From positions 1,132,337-1,177,013 of the forward strand of contig BFEA01000193.1 in assembly GCA_003427395.1 (NCBI GenBank): a DNA stretch of 44,677 bases, written 5' to 3'. Below, piece after piece: positions 20,334-32,689 of this stretch. The stretch comes from Chara braunii (Eukaryota > Streptophyta > Charophyceae > Charales > Characeae). Under the pieces are notes generated by a model. It ran no database searches. It was not told the DNA's origin and saw only the letters and a list, made by a program, of their open reading frames with translations. How positions within the stretch are numbered: the stretch's first letter is position 1; each line of letters begins with the position of its first letter. A program made the position numbers and the translations under genes.

Positions 20334-20619
20334 AGAGCAAGGGGAGGATGGAGAAGGTAGGGAGGGGAGGAACTGAGATATGGACGGGGAGAATGACTAC
20401 TGGGGCCCATGCCGCAGGGGAGGCCGGGGGAAGTCACGCCACGAGCACGAAGTTGGGTTGCAGGTAGGAGACCTGGACGCAGTGGGAGGGTCTCCTTTGC
20501 CGAGATGGATCTGTGCTCCTCCAATGCTTCCACCGAATGTTAAGTCCGGCTTCTTAAAAAAAAAGAAAAAAAGCAGCCCGGCATCCAGCTCCGGAAATAT
20601 TTGGTGTGGATCCTGCCAA

Positions 20620-23335
20620 AGCTGGAGGTAGTTATCATGGAGGCGTTGGCGGCTAACCTGCGACACCATAAGGATATTCGCTGAATACAGGTCACTAGTA
20701 TACCAGAGGAGGCAATTCCAGTTTGCTCCCTATTTGTTGATGACCTTTCTATTATGATTGATGCTACTCATGAGAACATGGTAGAAATTCAGAACTTGAT
20801 GAATAGGTTCTGCCGCCTATCAGACATGAAAGTCAATTGGGGAAGTAAAACAACTGGTTGGTGAATTTATCATCAAGGAGGGAGGCCCCCAGAGGTTCCA
20901 AGGATAAAGTGGTTAACCCTGGATATCCCTATAAGAGTATTAGGAATCTCTCTGTCTGCTGTAGGAAAGCCAAAGAATCATAATGAATGGATCTCCCAAC
21001 CTGCCCAGGCAAAAATGGAAATGTGGAAGAATAAACATACCTCTATCTTTGGGCGGTCATTGATCATCAACAATGTAATTCTGACATCTATTTGGTATAA
21101 ATCAGGGATTTTGGCTATGGATAAAGACTTCCTTAAATCTCTTCAGCACAAACTAACTACCTTTCTATGGAGATGAAACCATGAGTACAAAGGAGTCATC
21201 AGCAGGGTAGCTTGGCAGTCTAGCTTGGCAGTCTATTATCCAACCGAAAGCGGGTGGCGGCTTGGGGATTCTTGATCCTTCAACCCAGGCCAAAGCTCTT
21301 TCAATCCAATGGCTGCAACGTTTACTATTCATCCCACAGACTCCATGGGCACCTTTAGCGTTGGAGCAAATTAAACGTCTAGCACCTCCTACGACCGAGG
21401 GAATTGACCCGTTAACTTGGTTAGAGAACCGTTCCTGGACTATTCCTGGGGGGATTTCTAAACCAACAACTGCATCCACGATTTCAAGTAGGAAAGCAGT
21501 TAGACAAGATTTGAAGAATGATCCATTTTGGGTCTCTATGATGAAAACATGGAGACAACTTCCCCTAACTGACAAGTTATCACCACAAAGGTGGGAGGAA
21601 CCCCTTTTTGATAACAGATGGATTCGAGATTTCCAGGGATATGTTCTCCACTGCATGCACTCACCTTGGAGGGGATGGGTTAAGAATGGGGTCATAAGGA
21701 TTAATGATATATGGGATAAAGATATCAAGGATTGGATAGCTCCACCAAAACTTAGGAGGCAACTTAGGTACTGTCATCATCAAATGGAATCTCTGGAAAA
21801 GATAATTGAACTCATCCCACTTGAATGGATCCGTATTCTTAAGAGGGACCCTAAATTGGTGATGAACGATTGGGTAGCTATCAGGACCCAACCCCAGGAA
21901 ATTGGCATAATTCTGGACAATGAACAAAATGAAAGATTTCTTTTACAGATATTGTCTTTATAATCCAACAATATTGCAGTTTCGATGGCCAAAGGGAAAC
22001 AAGATGGGTGCAGGCTCAACACATCTTTAGGATAAGGGTCTTCAGGAGCAAGGACTCCTGGTAGCCTTCAAGCCGGACTGCCCAATCTCGGAACTCCCTC
22101 TTGACCCGGCTAATTGGGTATGGAGTTCAGTAAGAAAAAAAGGAAGTCAAAACAGATCATTCAAAAGGAATACTCATTCACTCAAAGTCAAATCAGCATA
22201 TCGTATGCTGCGCCCCAGAATCAATCTGAAAGATAGAGTCTCTACTAGGTGGATGAAACATTTTAATATAAGTGAAGAGGAGCTGAGGTCGATACGTTGG
22301 TTCAAAACAATCAAAGACAAACCAGCAAAAATAGCTTCTCTCCAATGACAAATTGAACATAAATGTCTTCCAACCAATGAGTGGCTCATTGATAGATCCT
22401 CCTTAGAGCAAAAAGGATTAGCAGCAAGATGGTGCAAATTTTGTAAATCCGCTTTCCCAAGTAGAATATCTCCGGAGACCATAGAGCACATATTTATGCA
22501 GTGTCCGGGTTCAGTCTGCTTGCGGAGGTGGTGGGACCGTATCTGGTCACATTTAGTCCCACAAGTCAAATGGCCATGGACATGGAAGGTTATTCTTCTA
22601 GAAACTTGGAACCCGGACCCAGAACTGGTAGAAGAAAATGAGGAATTTGTGGATAATCTGTTTCTAATAGGGAGAAGAGCAGTTATGTGGGCTATCTGGA
22701 TGAGGAGGTGTACTTATGAATGGGAAGGAGTTAGGCTAGATGGCCCAGACTTCACAGACACTATTAAACAGAAAATTCAAACAGACATTTTGGTAACATG
22801 GGATCAAATAAAAGAAAAAGTACAATTTCTCTCAGATAAAACCGAAATTCAGCATCATTTTCGAAAATTCACAAGGAAGTGGTTGGGCGGAAACCAGGGA
22901 AGGAGAATTGGGAGTGTGGTTTGGAATGGGGCAATGAATGATGATAATGCTGGGCTCAAAAGAGACTATAAATTGGTTTTTGAAGATTGAACTTCTTGTG
23001 AAGCTTAAGTACCTATGCGCCCATTGTCAGATTTCCCTGATCCTTCCCCCCCTCAGCATCTGCTCTAGTTCCAAGTTCTTGGTATGGTATATAGGAAATA
23101 TTCATGTGATTCATCACTTTTATAAGGAGCATTTATTCAAATTAGTACTAGATCTATGACGAGGAATCTGGCGCCACTCAGATGAGGGTGAAAAGGTACA
23201 AGGGTCGTTGGGCCCGTTTCCCAGCATCTTTGGTTTCAATCACTCATCATTATATGTCAAGGAACGCTGGACCCGCTTTCCAACAATTCTAATATATGGA
23301 AACTTAAGAAAAAAAAAAAGAAAAAAAAAAAGACT
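20620..23335 (+). pseudogene. LINE ORF2, 5'-truncated, with 3' UTR and poly-A
   Basis: Begins inside RT (IMEALAANLR, about 20635) and continues with motif C as SLFVDDLSIM (about 20730), the thumb, then a long open stretch 21262-21963 including LGILDPSTQAKALSIQWLQR, RWEEPLFDNRWIRD and GYVLHCMHSPW. After stops and frame changes come LDPANW (about 22100), KHKCLPTNEWLID-like text, the zinc-binding segment WCKFC...IEHIFMQC (about 22430-22505) and the C-terminal stretch 22496-22990 with WPWTWKVILLETW and GRRAVMWAIWMRR. The 3' UTR has a family A-like box (GGAACGCTGGACCCG, about 23261) and two A runs at 23308-23333. Endonuclease and most RT are absent. Best-preserved LINE C-terminus in the window. 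Confidence 0.88.
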
Positions 23336-23518
23336 TCCTTAAGGGTTTGTTTGACTGTGGGATCGTTTTCCTCCCTGTGACACCGTATGAAACCTTTCCA
23401 GGCATCGTGAGTGTGGGACCTGATTTTGTCTTCTATTACTTGTTGGGCTTGCTGCAGTCAGAACTAGTAGTCTCTTCTTTCAAAGGAGCAATGGGTTGTC
23501 CATGCCAGCATTTTTATT
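23336..23518. other. Spacer between two LINE copies
   Basis: About 180 bp between the poly-A tail of the + LINE and the poly-T of the - LINE. No feature recognised. Confidence 0.4.
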
Positions 23519-26500
23519 ATTATTTTTTTTTTTCTTAAAAACACAGGCTCCGAGCCATTCATGGTGAGCATCACTTGTTGAGAACCGGGCTCAGTGTCCC
23601 TTTTGGAAGACAAAATTGAGAGTGTGAGATAAACCTTGGGGGCATAATCCCCTCATGGAACAAAAGCCGTTGTGCTAGAAGACGGGTCCAGCGTTCCGTG
23701 TTTTAGACTAGGAAGGGGGATAGAGACTGCTAGTCTCCAGGCCAGCATAAGGACCTGCAGTCTCATATATGAGAAGAGGTTGGTTGCATAGGGGGGCCGG
23801 TGGGTCTGCGAATGGTGTTTGTTCCCAAGCAGCAGGAGACCCAGGTCCCACGGGATATGCAGTCCTGTGAGGGAGTGGAACGTCGTATCCCACCACTGCC
23901 ATAATTGGGTGACCACCGGGCATGCCCGGGTTGGCGGTGACGATCTGCCACAATAGGTGCAGATGGGTGACAACAATCCTTTTTGTTCCAGGTCTGTTTG
24001 AGAGACCAGCCAATCAGGAGTAGGCAGGCAGCGGTGTAGAATTTGCGATTGCAGGGCTCTCTGTCTAGTGTGCATGATCTTCGCATACTTAGCCCAAGCT
24101 GGGTTATTCATCATCTGCGGCTCCAGGGGTGAGTCGCTCTCCCATCTCGTGAATAATGTTTGGTTTATTGTGGAGGTTAGCTCGAGGCTCTGTAGCCTCG
24201 TTTGACAGTGGAGTCCCAAACATGCATGGGTTTCACACCTGGGCATTCCCACTCTGTCGGGTCGAAGGGCAGCGTGGCAACCGACATCATGGGTTCATAT
24301 ACAAAGAGCCCTTCTTGCGGGTCACCCACTACGCACACGTGCATCAGTCCCCCCCAATTTTCAGCCCCGTTCACGTTGTCATTTCTTGTGAGTTTGGAGA
24401 ATATAGCCCCCGGTTTGTGGGGGTCGTACGCTTCCAGTGAGCAGCTGCTATGGTCGTTTTTAAGGAGTCTATATACGGTCAGCGGTTGGGGGAGATCTGC
24501 GTATTTAACGACCCAGTCATCTGGCTGGATCTTCGACCCGGATTGAAGAGTGAGCCGCCAGGCCAGGGGGAGGGCCTCCACCTTAAAGACTTTATTTTTT
24601 GCCCAAGTGAGCCAAGGGGAGTTTTTGGTGAGACTGAGGGGGTTGCCAACTTGCCATCTTCGTCGAGGATGTGGGGGTTGTCGAACAACGGTTGCCTCAA
24701 TATATCTTGCCATCTGTTTGGGGTCGGTTTTTGTCTCAACCCCCTTTCCTTCAAAGTTTGAGCATATAGGACCAAAGGAGGTCCAGGAGCAGGTTCAGCC
24801 TGGCCGCATGACGTGAGTCATACCCCTACCTTTGTTTCGGGGGGGAAGGTATTGTCGAATGTTCATTGGTTACCCATCGGAGTGGATGCAATGTGTTGGC
24901 TGCTGATGATTATGGGGCCATGGTGGCAATCTGTAGGCAGGCGAGCAGTGCCTATGAAATTCCATTTCCTATCAGCGCCCTAATCAGGATTTTGAAAATC
25001 AATGCGTCACTTTCCCTCTTTGGATCTAGTATCCACAGACCTCCCTTGGGTCTCGGCTGCGTGAGGACATCCCAACTTACACGTTGCACACACCTTTTGG
25101 TTTTTGCACTATTTTTCCGGAGGTATTTGGTGAGTGATTTCCTCAGTCTGGCATATTGTTGTTTCTTTAATGGCCAGACGACCAATTTGTACCATATGGC
25201 CACTAGGACAAGAGTGTTTAATGCTAAGGCCCTTCCCACTATCGAGGTGTGCAAACCCTCTCATTTAGCTAGTCGGTCTATTGCCATATTGACAAGCATA
25301 TCCCCATGGTCTAGCGGGGGGCCAAGTGTCGTTAGCCTCACCCCCAGTATTATGATGGCATCTTCCTTGTGTGCCCATGTCACTATCGACTTGTCTATTG
25401 GCGGTTCTCCTAACGGGTGAAGCCACCAACCCTCTATCCTGGAGCCCTAGTTGACATTCATGTCCGCCGCCAACGAGAAAAGATGTATGACCTGTGTTAG
25501 GGCCTGTATGCTATCCTCGTCTACTTTGATCAGAACTGTGAGGGCGTCTGCAAACAATGACGTCACTGGGACGAGATGGTTGGGGATTTCCGGAATGGGC
25601 ACTTTGTTGATCCCTGGGTGAGATTCGATCATTGAGGCGAAGACCTCTATCACAATCACAAACAACAGGGGTGCGGGGATCACCCTGGCGCACCGACCAT
25701 TGCAGGTGTATTGGGGGTGAGAGGTGACCATTGAGCATGATGTCAGTGATGGCCGTCTTGTGGAGGATCTGCACCCAATGACAAAAGGTTGACCCAGAAT
25801 TCTTCTTGAGCAGGCAAATATCTATGAAATCCTGGTCGCCGTGGTCATACGCCTTTGCGAAGTCTATGAACATGATGACCGCTTGAACCTTTCGTTGCCT
25901 AGCGTATTTAATAGTTTCGTTCACTAACAAGATATTGTCCTGGATGTTGCAATTAGGCATAAAGTCTGTCTGATCCGGATGGATAAGTACATTCGTGTGA
26001 GGTAGCGGTCTCTTGGTCAATGCCTTCGCCACTATAGGTCTATAATTTCTAATGCCCTCTCTGTCAGTTTTTTTGTATAGGAGATTTGTCTCCCCTTGCC
26101 CAATCATGCCCTCAAAGGTACCTCGACTGTTGGACGACCGCTATATAGTCCATCAAGTCATCCTTAAGTAGGTCCCAGAATTGCATCAAGAAGGGTCAGA
26201 ACTCTTTTGAAAATGAGTCAATCCCAGACGTATTTCCATCCTCCATGTCCTGTAATGCTTCTCAGATATCTTGTTGGGTAAGGGGGCTGTCGGGTTCGTT
26301 CCTTTGGTTGTATGTTAGGTTTGTGTGGAAAACTACTAATCGTTCTTCCCTTGCCCGTTGGACTTCATCAGGGGGCTTGATGGGAGTTTGAGAGGTGAAT
26401 ATGTGCCAATAGTACTGGGCAGCATAGTCTGTTATGGTGTATGCATCGGTTGCAACCTGTGCTGCGTTATCCAGGGGATGTCTGAGTGTAGGGATATTAT

Positions 26501-27660
26501 TGACTCTCACTCTAGCTCTCACTTTGTTAAAGAATGACTTGGACATTGTCCCGTCTATATGCGCTCGTTTGATCCTAACTTTGATCCTTCAAGCCTGCGC
26601 TTGCCGTTTGAGGTAATCTTGGAGGTGGGTCCTGACTTCTTGCAAACTGTTGAAGGTAACGCTGTAGAGAGGGTCATCCATTAGCTTCTCATCCCACTCT
26701 TCGAGGTCGCGCATCAACTTTTCAATGGGGGTCTTGCGGTCCCTTGCATGCTAAATGAAGAACTTTTTGGATCTTTCTCTCATTTGTATTACTCCGTTTT
26801 TAAACCACTTCACATGATCCCATGATAATGGTCTCCGGGCTTGCATGTATGCCCAAAATATGCTGATGAGGTCTTTATAGTTCGACAAAGGAAGCATGGA
26901 GGTGTTCAGTTTGAAGAACCCTGACCCCCTCTTAATGTGGGTATGAAAGGAGATACCAAATGTGATCATCTAATGATCAAAAGACTTGCAGGGACTAATT
27001 GTCGATATTTCTGTTGTGGTGATGAGTCCCACCAGATCTCACGAGGTCAATGCGCGAATTGGAGAGACCATGATTTCCCCGGGATGATAGACATGTATAC
27101 GCACATCGGGCGGGGTGTAGCAGTTTGTAGTAACTTTGTACATATCCTCCAGTTCTCGGTCCGCTGAGCATGAGCAAGTCCGACCCCACGGCAAGCTGCG
27201 CCAAGGCCCCTTGGTTTTGTCGCTGAGAGGTGGATCTGCGGTCCACCGTTGGGCCGAGTGTGGTATTAAAGTCGCCTCCTAAAATCAACAGGGCATCATC
27301 TGGGAGTTGTTAGTAAAGAGAGAGTCAGAAGTCCATTCTTGTCGTGGGGTCATTTGACGCATAAATGCTAGCAAAATAAAACTCTTCGTCTTCTTAGGCC
27401 TCCTTGAAGCAAGCCCACCTTCCCTGGTGGTCATCATATTCCACCCCCACAGACTTGAGTTTCAAGGAGGTGGGGAGTCATATTGCCACTCCAGCAGACG
27501 CCCTGTCTGTGGAGGTTGCCGAGAAGATTGCATACGGTCATACAAATTTTGCTTTCGAGGAGTGTGTGGGAGTGTCATGTTAGTGTGTCTCTTGTATATA
27601 CACTGCATCAGGCCATCTTCCCGTAATTGGGCAGTTAATCATATTTATAATAACTTCTTT
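23519..27660 (-). pseudogene. LINE ORF2, most complete copy, endonuclease to 3' tail
   Basis: Order on the minus strand: APE endonuclease (about 27660-26960) with ILGGDFN, SRIDLV and DH-MITFGISFH; linker (26960-26110) with SKSFFNKVRARVR; RT (26107-25447) with NYRPI-like text, NIQDNILLVNETIKYARQ, FIDFAKAYD (motif A), SVRQGDP (motif B) and SLFADAL (motif C, normally ADD or DD, so the second catalytic Asp is lost); C-terminal part (25254-23700) with GRALALNTLVLVAIWYKL, GGLWILDP, FDPTEWEC and zinc segment LHRCLPTPDWLV...CTYCG. Several frameshifts and stops. The 3' UTR carries the family A core (about 23575-23600) and a poly-A (T run 23523-23534). It is an L1-type element by domain order. The first part of APE is missing beyond 27660. 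Confidence 0.9.
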
Positions 27661-27805
27661 TTTGTCTATCTTTGCTTGTATAAGGTCGTTCATCGAAAAA
27701 AAAGTCTTACAAAGAGCAAAAAACAACTAGGGAGGTTATAACAAGCAGTGAAACATCAGCTAGGCCTTTGTGCACGAACCTAATTACTTTCACTCTGACA
27801 ATACC
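27661..27805. other. Short spacer between LINE copies
   Basis: AT-rich, with an A-run near 27696-27703. No feature recognised. Confidence 0.4.
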
Positions 27806-30799
27806 ATTTTTTTGTTTTTAATCCTCTTACAGGAACAGATAAGAGTGATGATACAAGCATGCACTCCTATTTGTAACGTGGGGGGCTTCAGTGTATTGGT
27901 GGAGAGCTACACCTGTTGGAAAGCAGGTTCATTGTCCCCTGAGATACAATGATAAGAGGATACACCAGCACATGCTGGGAACCGGGCCCAACGACCTTCA
28001 TGATACTTGTGTTGAAGATGTCGATACTACTCAGACTACTGATAATAATGAAGTAACTAATGATGAACACCCCCTCTTTTTTCACCTCTTCACATTTTTA
28101 GGGTGTCAGAATCCTCCGTTTCTTCGTAGTGATGATACATTTGAGATATCTCCCCTATCCGCCATATCCGAACCATGATCTAGGAACCAAACTCAAAGGG
28201 GGTGGAGGAAAGGGATCCGGGAAATCTACAAGGGGTCTCATGGGGACAAATGACTCCATTGAAGACCTATCTTAAAAAAACAATCTATAGTCCCTACACA
28301 CTTTTTCATTGTCTTCTTCTTGAGCCCCCTTTCATTTCACCCTTCCAATTTCCCCCTTTTATTCACCCACCGGCCAACAACGACTGAAATCTTGGATGTG
28401 TTTGAGAATTTCAGGACGCGAGTGTAAATGTTGTATCTTCTCAGACTTCTCCATTGTTTGTTCCCATTTAACTGAGTTATCATTCTGAATCTGTTGTCCA
28501 ATTGCATTTGTAGTACATTCTGGACCATCCAGTCTTGCTCCTTCCCACTGACTGGATCCAGTGCCAAATGAAAAATTGAGGTGTCTGGTTTGAATGCTAG
28601 CTACATATTTTTCATTTATAGGACCATAATTCTGAAAATTTGGTTAGCAGTAACTCATCTAATGCCTCTCTTCTCCTTTGGTGAAACAATGCTACCTTGT
28701 GAGAGGTCAAAAGGGGATACCATAATGTTCCCATTAGGGAATTTGTCCATCACGTTACCAATTACTCCAGACAGGTCTCTTACTGACATCAAATCATTTC
28801 TAACAATTTTGAGGTCATTTCTCATAAGATGGACCCAATCCAATAGTATTAACTCAATATTTTTTTCCAGGGCTCTTTCAGGATGACGACAGTAACAAAA
28901 GAGGTTTCGTAACTCCGAAGATGATATTTATCTTGATAGTCCTGGTCCCATATATCTTTGACTCTTAAAATATCATTTTTAACCCACGCATTCTATGACG
29001 AGACTATGCAGTGAAGCATATATCCCAACGGATCCCTGAACCGACTATTATAAAAAAGAGGTTGTTGATAGACCTCTTCCCATCTTTCTGGGTAGACTTT
29101 ATCAGGTAGCAGTAACTTCCTCCGAGTTTTTATTAGAGTGGTCCAAAACGAATCCTTACATTTATCCATTCTCACCGGTAGTCTATCAGAAGTCGTTCTT
29201 CCTTGTGTCCCCTCGTGGAGACCCCTTGGCTGTTGGGGAGACTAGACGTTTAATTTGTTACTAGACTAATGCACTACAAGGTATCTATGATTGAAAATAA
29301 GTCTCTTAATCAATTGAATTGATAATGCTAGAGCTTGAATCTTTAGACATATTATGTTCAACCCACGTCTAGTTATCGATTGAATTACTGACTGCCATGT
29401 CAATCTGATGTTTACATTCTTACATTCATGATAACCTCTTCATAGAAAGGTTGTAAGTTGTCTTTGAAATATTTTAAGCGTAGCTTTATCCATTGCCAAA
29501 ATAGCTGATTTATACCATATTGTTGCAAGAATCACATAATTAATAGCCATAGTTCACCCAAGTATAGAGATGTGTTTATCTTTCCATAATTGAAATTTGA
29601 TTTTAAATTATTGATTGATTCACTCATTGTTAGTTGCTGATTTGCCCTCTGCAGAAAGGGAGATTCCCAATATGCTGATAGTAGAATCTAAGGGAAGTCA
29701 TTTAATATACGGTTGTTCTAGCGGTCTGATCCCTTGATAGTGGATCCACCATCCTATCGTTTTACTACGCCAGTTAACCTTCATATCTGATAGGAGTCAA
29801 AATTTATCCATCAAAATTTTTAAATTGCCTCAAAATTTTCCTGTGACGCTTCAACCATATGAGAGAGGTCATCAAAAAAGAGGTAGCATACATAAATTGC
29901 TTCTTGTGGAATAGTTGTTACATGTATGTGTGTGATACCTTTGTAAAGCCTCAGATTGGCGGCTAAGGCTTCCATGATGATAACAAACAGGAAATGTGTA
30001 ATTGGACCTCCCTGGTGAACCGAGCGTTGTAATTGAATGGGAGGAGCTACATTACCATTAATCATCACTGTTGTTGTTGCATTCCCATGCATGATTTCAA
30101 TTCATCTTTTGGAGCATGGACCAAAGTTCAATTTTTATAAACATTTTACCTAAGAAAAAATAGTCAACATGATCATAGGCATTTTCAAAATCTATGAAAA
30201 TAAAGGTTGCATTATGCTTGGATTGCCGGGTAAGTTTAATAAGCTCATTAACCAGTAGGATGTTGTCTTGAATGTTCCGATTCTTGATAAAACCTGATTG
30301 AGTTTGGTAAATAATGTCTGCAATAGCCTTGTTTAGACGTTCAACTAATGCCTTAGCCACTAATTTATAGGCTACTGTGAGTAAGGTAACAGGTCTATAC
30401 TTTTTATATTGAGTTTATCACTTTCTTGTAAAAACAAAGGTTTATCACCCTTCTTGTAAAGCAAAGGTAACACTCTTTGAATCACTATTTCTCCCATATC
30501 CCCAGAGATCCAGACAGCATGGTAAAAATTCATAAGATCTTGTGAGATGAAGTCCCATAGCGTGTCCCAAAATTCTTTAGGTAATCCATCTACCCCTGGA
30601 GTCTTCTCTTCTTCCATGAGCATGAGGGCAGTCCAAATTTCCTCTTTCGAAACGGGCAGTTCCATCATTTTTTTTTGCTCATTGGAAAGTGATTTCCTCA
30701 ATGGCGTCAGGAAATCCACGATGTCTTGTTTGTGTTGCTCTAGCGGTACTCTGGCAAGACTTCCTACATCAGAGCCACCATTTTTGATGCCACAGTATC
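27806..30799 (-). pseudogene. LINE ORF2 copy, RT to 3' tail, heavily decayed
   Basis: On the minus strand: RT start (about 30720-30380) with KTPGVDGLPKEFW and LLYKKGDK; QSGFIKNRNIQDNILLVNEL and FIFIDFENAYDHVD (motif A, about 30190-30300); RSVHQGGP (motif B) and CYLFFDDL (motif C, about 29880); then a badly broken stretch, a piece with PERWEEV...PLGYMLHC (about 29000-29120), and a C-terminal piece at 28340-28570. The zinc-finger part (between about 28640 and 28570) appears deleted. The 3' region holds two adjacent family A cores (27882-27942 and 27965-28002) and a T run at 27808-27820. More AT-rich and more broken than the copy at 23.5 kb, hence probably older. Confidence 0.85.
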
Positions 30800-30870
30800 G
30801 TGACTCTCATTATTTTCCCGGCACACCCCTACTCCCAAGGTCCTACCTCAGTGTTTTTACCAACCAGCAT
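30800..30870 (-). mobile_element. Repeat B fragment
   Basis: TGACTCTCATTATTTTCCCG, CACACCCCTACTCCCAAGGT, CCTACCTCAGTGTTTTTACC: closely matches 19540-19610 in the same orientation. It sits exactly at the truncated end of the LINE copy to the left. Confidence 0.75.
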
Positions 30871-30871
30871 C

Positions 30872-31011
30872 GAAATGGATGAGCCTAGGATGCAAGACAC
30901 CCAGCCATGGACCACCTGGTTGGGAAGACGTGGGACTAATAATGACTCCGAGAAACAAATGGCTACAACTGTGCAAACATCTCAAGGCCGCATCCTAGGC
31001 TCATCCATTTC
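30872..31011. repeat. 22-bp terminal inverted repeats around 96 bp
   Basis: Bases 30872-30893 and 30990-31011 are exact reverse complements (GAAATGGATGAGCCTAGGAT plus two bases). The element is 140 bp, like a very small MITE. No clear target duplication is seen and no coding capacity. Alternatively a local inverted duplication. Confidence 0.6.
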
Positions 31012-31249
31012 TCCGAAATTTCAGGCCTCCTTGCAAGGAGATTTGACCTTGTAGGACCAAGTTCATTGAAGTGGCAACGCCATCTTGCACATTCAAGGAC
31101 CTTCGTAGATTTTCTAGGACTTCAAAAAAAAAAAAGAAAACAAAAGAAGAGTTTCAGGAATTTCTAGATGACCATGCTTGCCACACCCAGAACAAAGGTA
31201 GGTTACTATGACCAAGTTCGTCTCTTTTGGTCATAAAAACCTTTTTGTC

Positions 31250-31312
31250 TTTTTTTTTGTGGAAAAACTGCTCCAATCTATTCGTGGGTAGCAGCACATG
31301 TTGGGAATCAGT
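31250..31312 (-). mobile_element. Family A tail fragment
   Basis: T run 31249-31258, then CTGCTCCAATCTATTCGTGG, AGCAGCACATGTTGGGAATC on +; the GGGACGCTGG end is degraded. Confidence 0.65.
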
Positions 31313-31371
31313 TCATGCTAGAATTCTAAGACTATGTTCGTCCCGGAATTCATGGTTTCTGGGTGTGGCAA

Positions 31372-31372
<1 letters not shown>

Positions 31373-31420
<48 letters not shown>
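31373..31420. repeat. (CT)n microsatellite
   Basis: About 24 CT units, followed by an imperfect CT-rich stretch to about 31540. Confidence 0.97.
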
Positions 31421-31423
<3 letters not shown>

Positions 31424-31540
31424 TGCTGTATTAGTATCTCGCACTCACCTGTCTTGCTCACTGGCTTGCTGCCTCTCCCCATCTCTGTCTGTCTCTTTCT
31501 CCCTCTCTCGATCTGTCTTTGCCTCTGCTTCTCTCTCTGT

Positions 31541-32275
31541 GTGTCTGGCAGTTGCCAGCGCAGGTGATGAGAAGGAGGTAGGTTTCTGGACGTCAGCATC
31601 TTTGCTCATGACATGTAATTAGCAGCGGTACCTTAACAGTACAGAACATAAAAGTGTACATTGTGGGGCACAGTAGGTTAACAGAATCCCTATTGTAGCC
31701 ATGTCAGAATGTACCTGCACATCGACTGCTTTATTGCAAAAAAAACAAAGAAAAACAGATGTACCTGCACATCTGTGTTTTACAGGTGCAGATCTTTGCC
31801 CCTGGCACACTGTGTTGCGCAAGTTCATTCTGACAGCTCTACTCTGGGGATTTCTAAAGCTAATGCAGTCCAATACTTACTCTTTTTATTTTCTGATGCT
31901 GCTGATGGTACCACAAGTCTAGTGGAACCCACTAAACCAGGAAAGAAAAAAAGGAGAAGAACAGTCCACAGACCCCTTGGCCACTGTTGAACTGACACTT
32001 GACTGTTTGCACACTCTGGTGAAGTCCACAGTAAAGTCACTGCTCGACAATGAGCTGCACTCCCCACGAATAGATCGGAGCTTGCAGGTTGATTGACATT
32101 CTGTTCAGGCAAAGAGGATGCCTTCTGCAGTATGTCAGCGCGACTCAGGCTCATACGGGCCCAGTTCCAGAGGTTAGGGACAAGGTGCCACTTTTACCTG
32201 GATTCTTCATTCTGGATCATACTGTATGAACAACACCAGGGTCACCTAATCCAGATATTACGTGGGACCTTTTTT
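31541..32275. other. No gene recognised; one small family A fragment
   Basis: At 32050-32085 the + strand reads GCACTCCCCACGAATAGATC-GGAGC, a family A piece in + orientation. TGTACCTGCACAT is repeated at 31711 and 31761 around an A-rich patch. Otherwise nothing supported. Confidence 0.45.
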
Positions 32276-32422
32276 CTCTTCTCTTTTTTTTTTTTTTCCA
32301 AAATAACAACCCCTTGGTTTACTATTGCGAGTGATACGAGCATCCGCCATTGGCTCCTGTCGATTGGGTGCAATGGGGAGTGTCAGCTGCTGGAAACCCA
32401 GTTCAGCGTCACATCGCATAGC
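32276..32422 (-). mobile_element. Family A short retroelement
   Basis: T run 32286-32298. On + : GATACGAGCATCCGCCATTG, then CAATGGGGAGTGTCAGCTGC, TGGAAACCCAGTTCAGCGTC. Same layout as the copies at 16.9 and 19.7 kb. Confidence 0.75.
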
Positions 32423-32689
32423 TTGAAGCCTTGAACCACCTCAATTACAGCCATAACAGAACCTGATCTATTGTACTTTGCAGACTTGATTGCCATGGCC
32501 TTGCCCCAGTTCTTTTGATGTAATGTAAGAAGACAGCTGCGTCTGCAAGGTTACCCGACATGGACGTTCAATGGGTGTCTGTGGACATGCCCCATCGTGG
32601 GAGGAATGGAACATAAGGCAGAGTATTGGTAAGGGTAATGCTGCTTGAGTAGCCTAGCAATAGGTCAGCAGTTATTCATGTTTTTCCTC

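Noticed and set aside
20073-20533. Glycine- or proline-rich ORFs
   Set aside because: They are translations of the suspect poly-G tract.
30872-31054. Gag-like coding fragment
   Set aside because: The short frame overlaps a perfect inverted repeat and has no recognisable domain.
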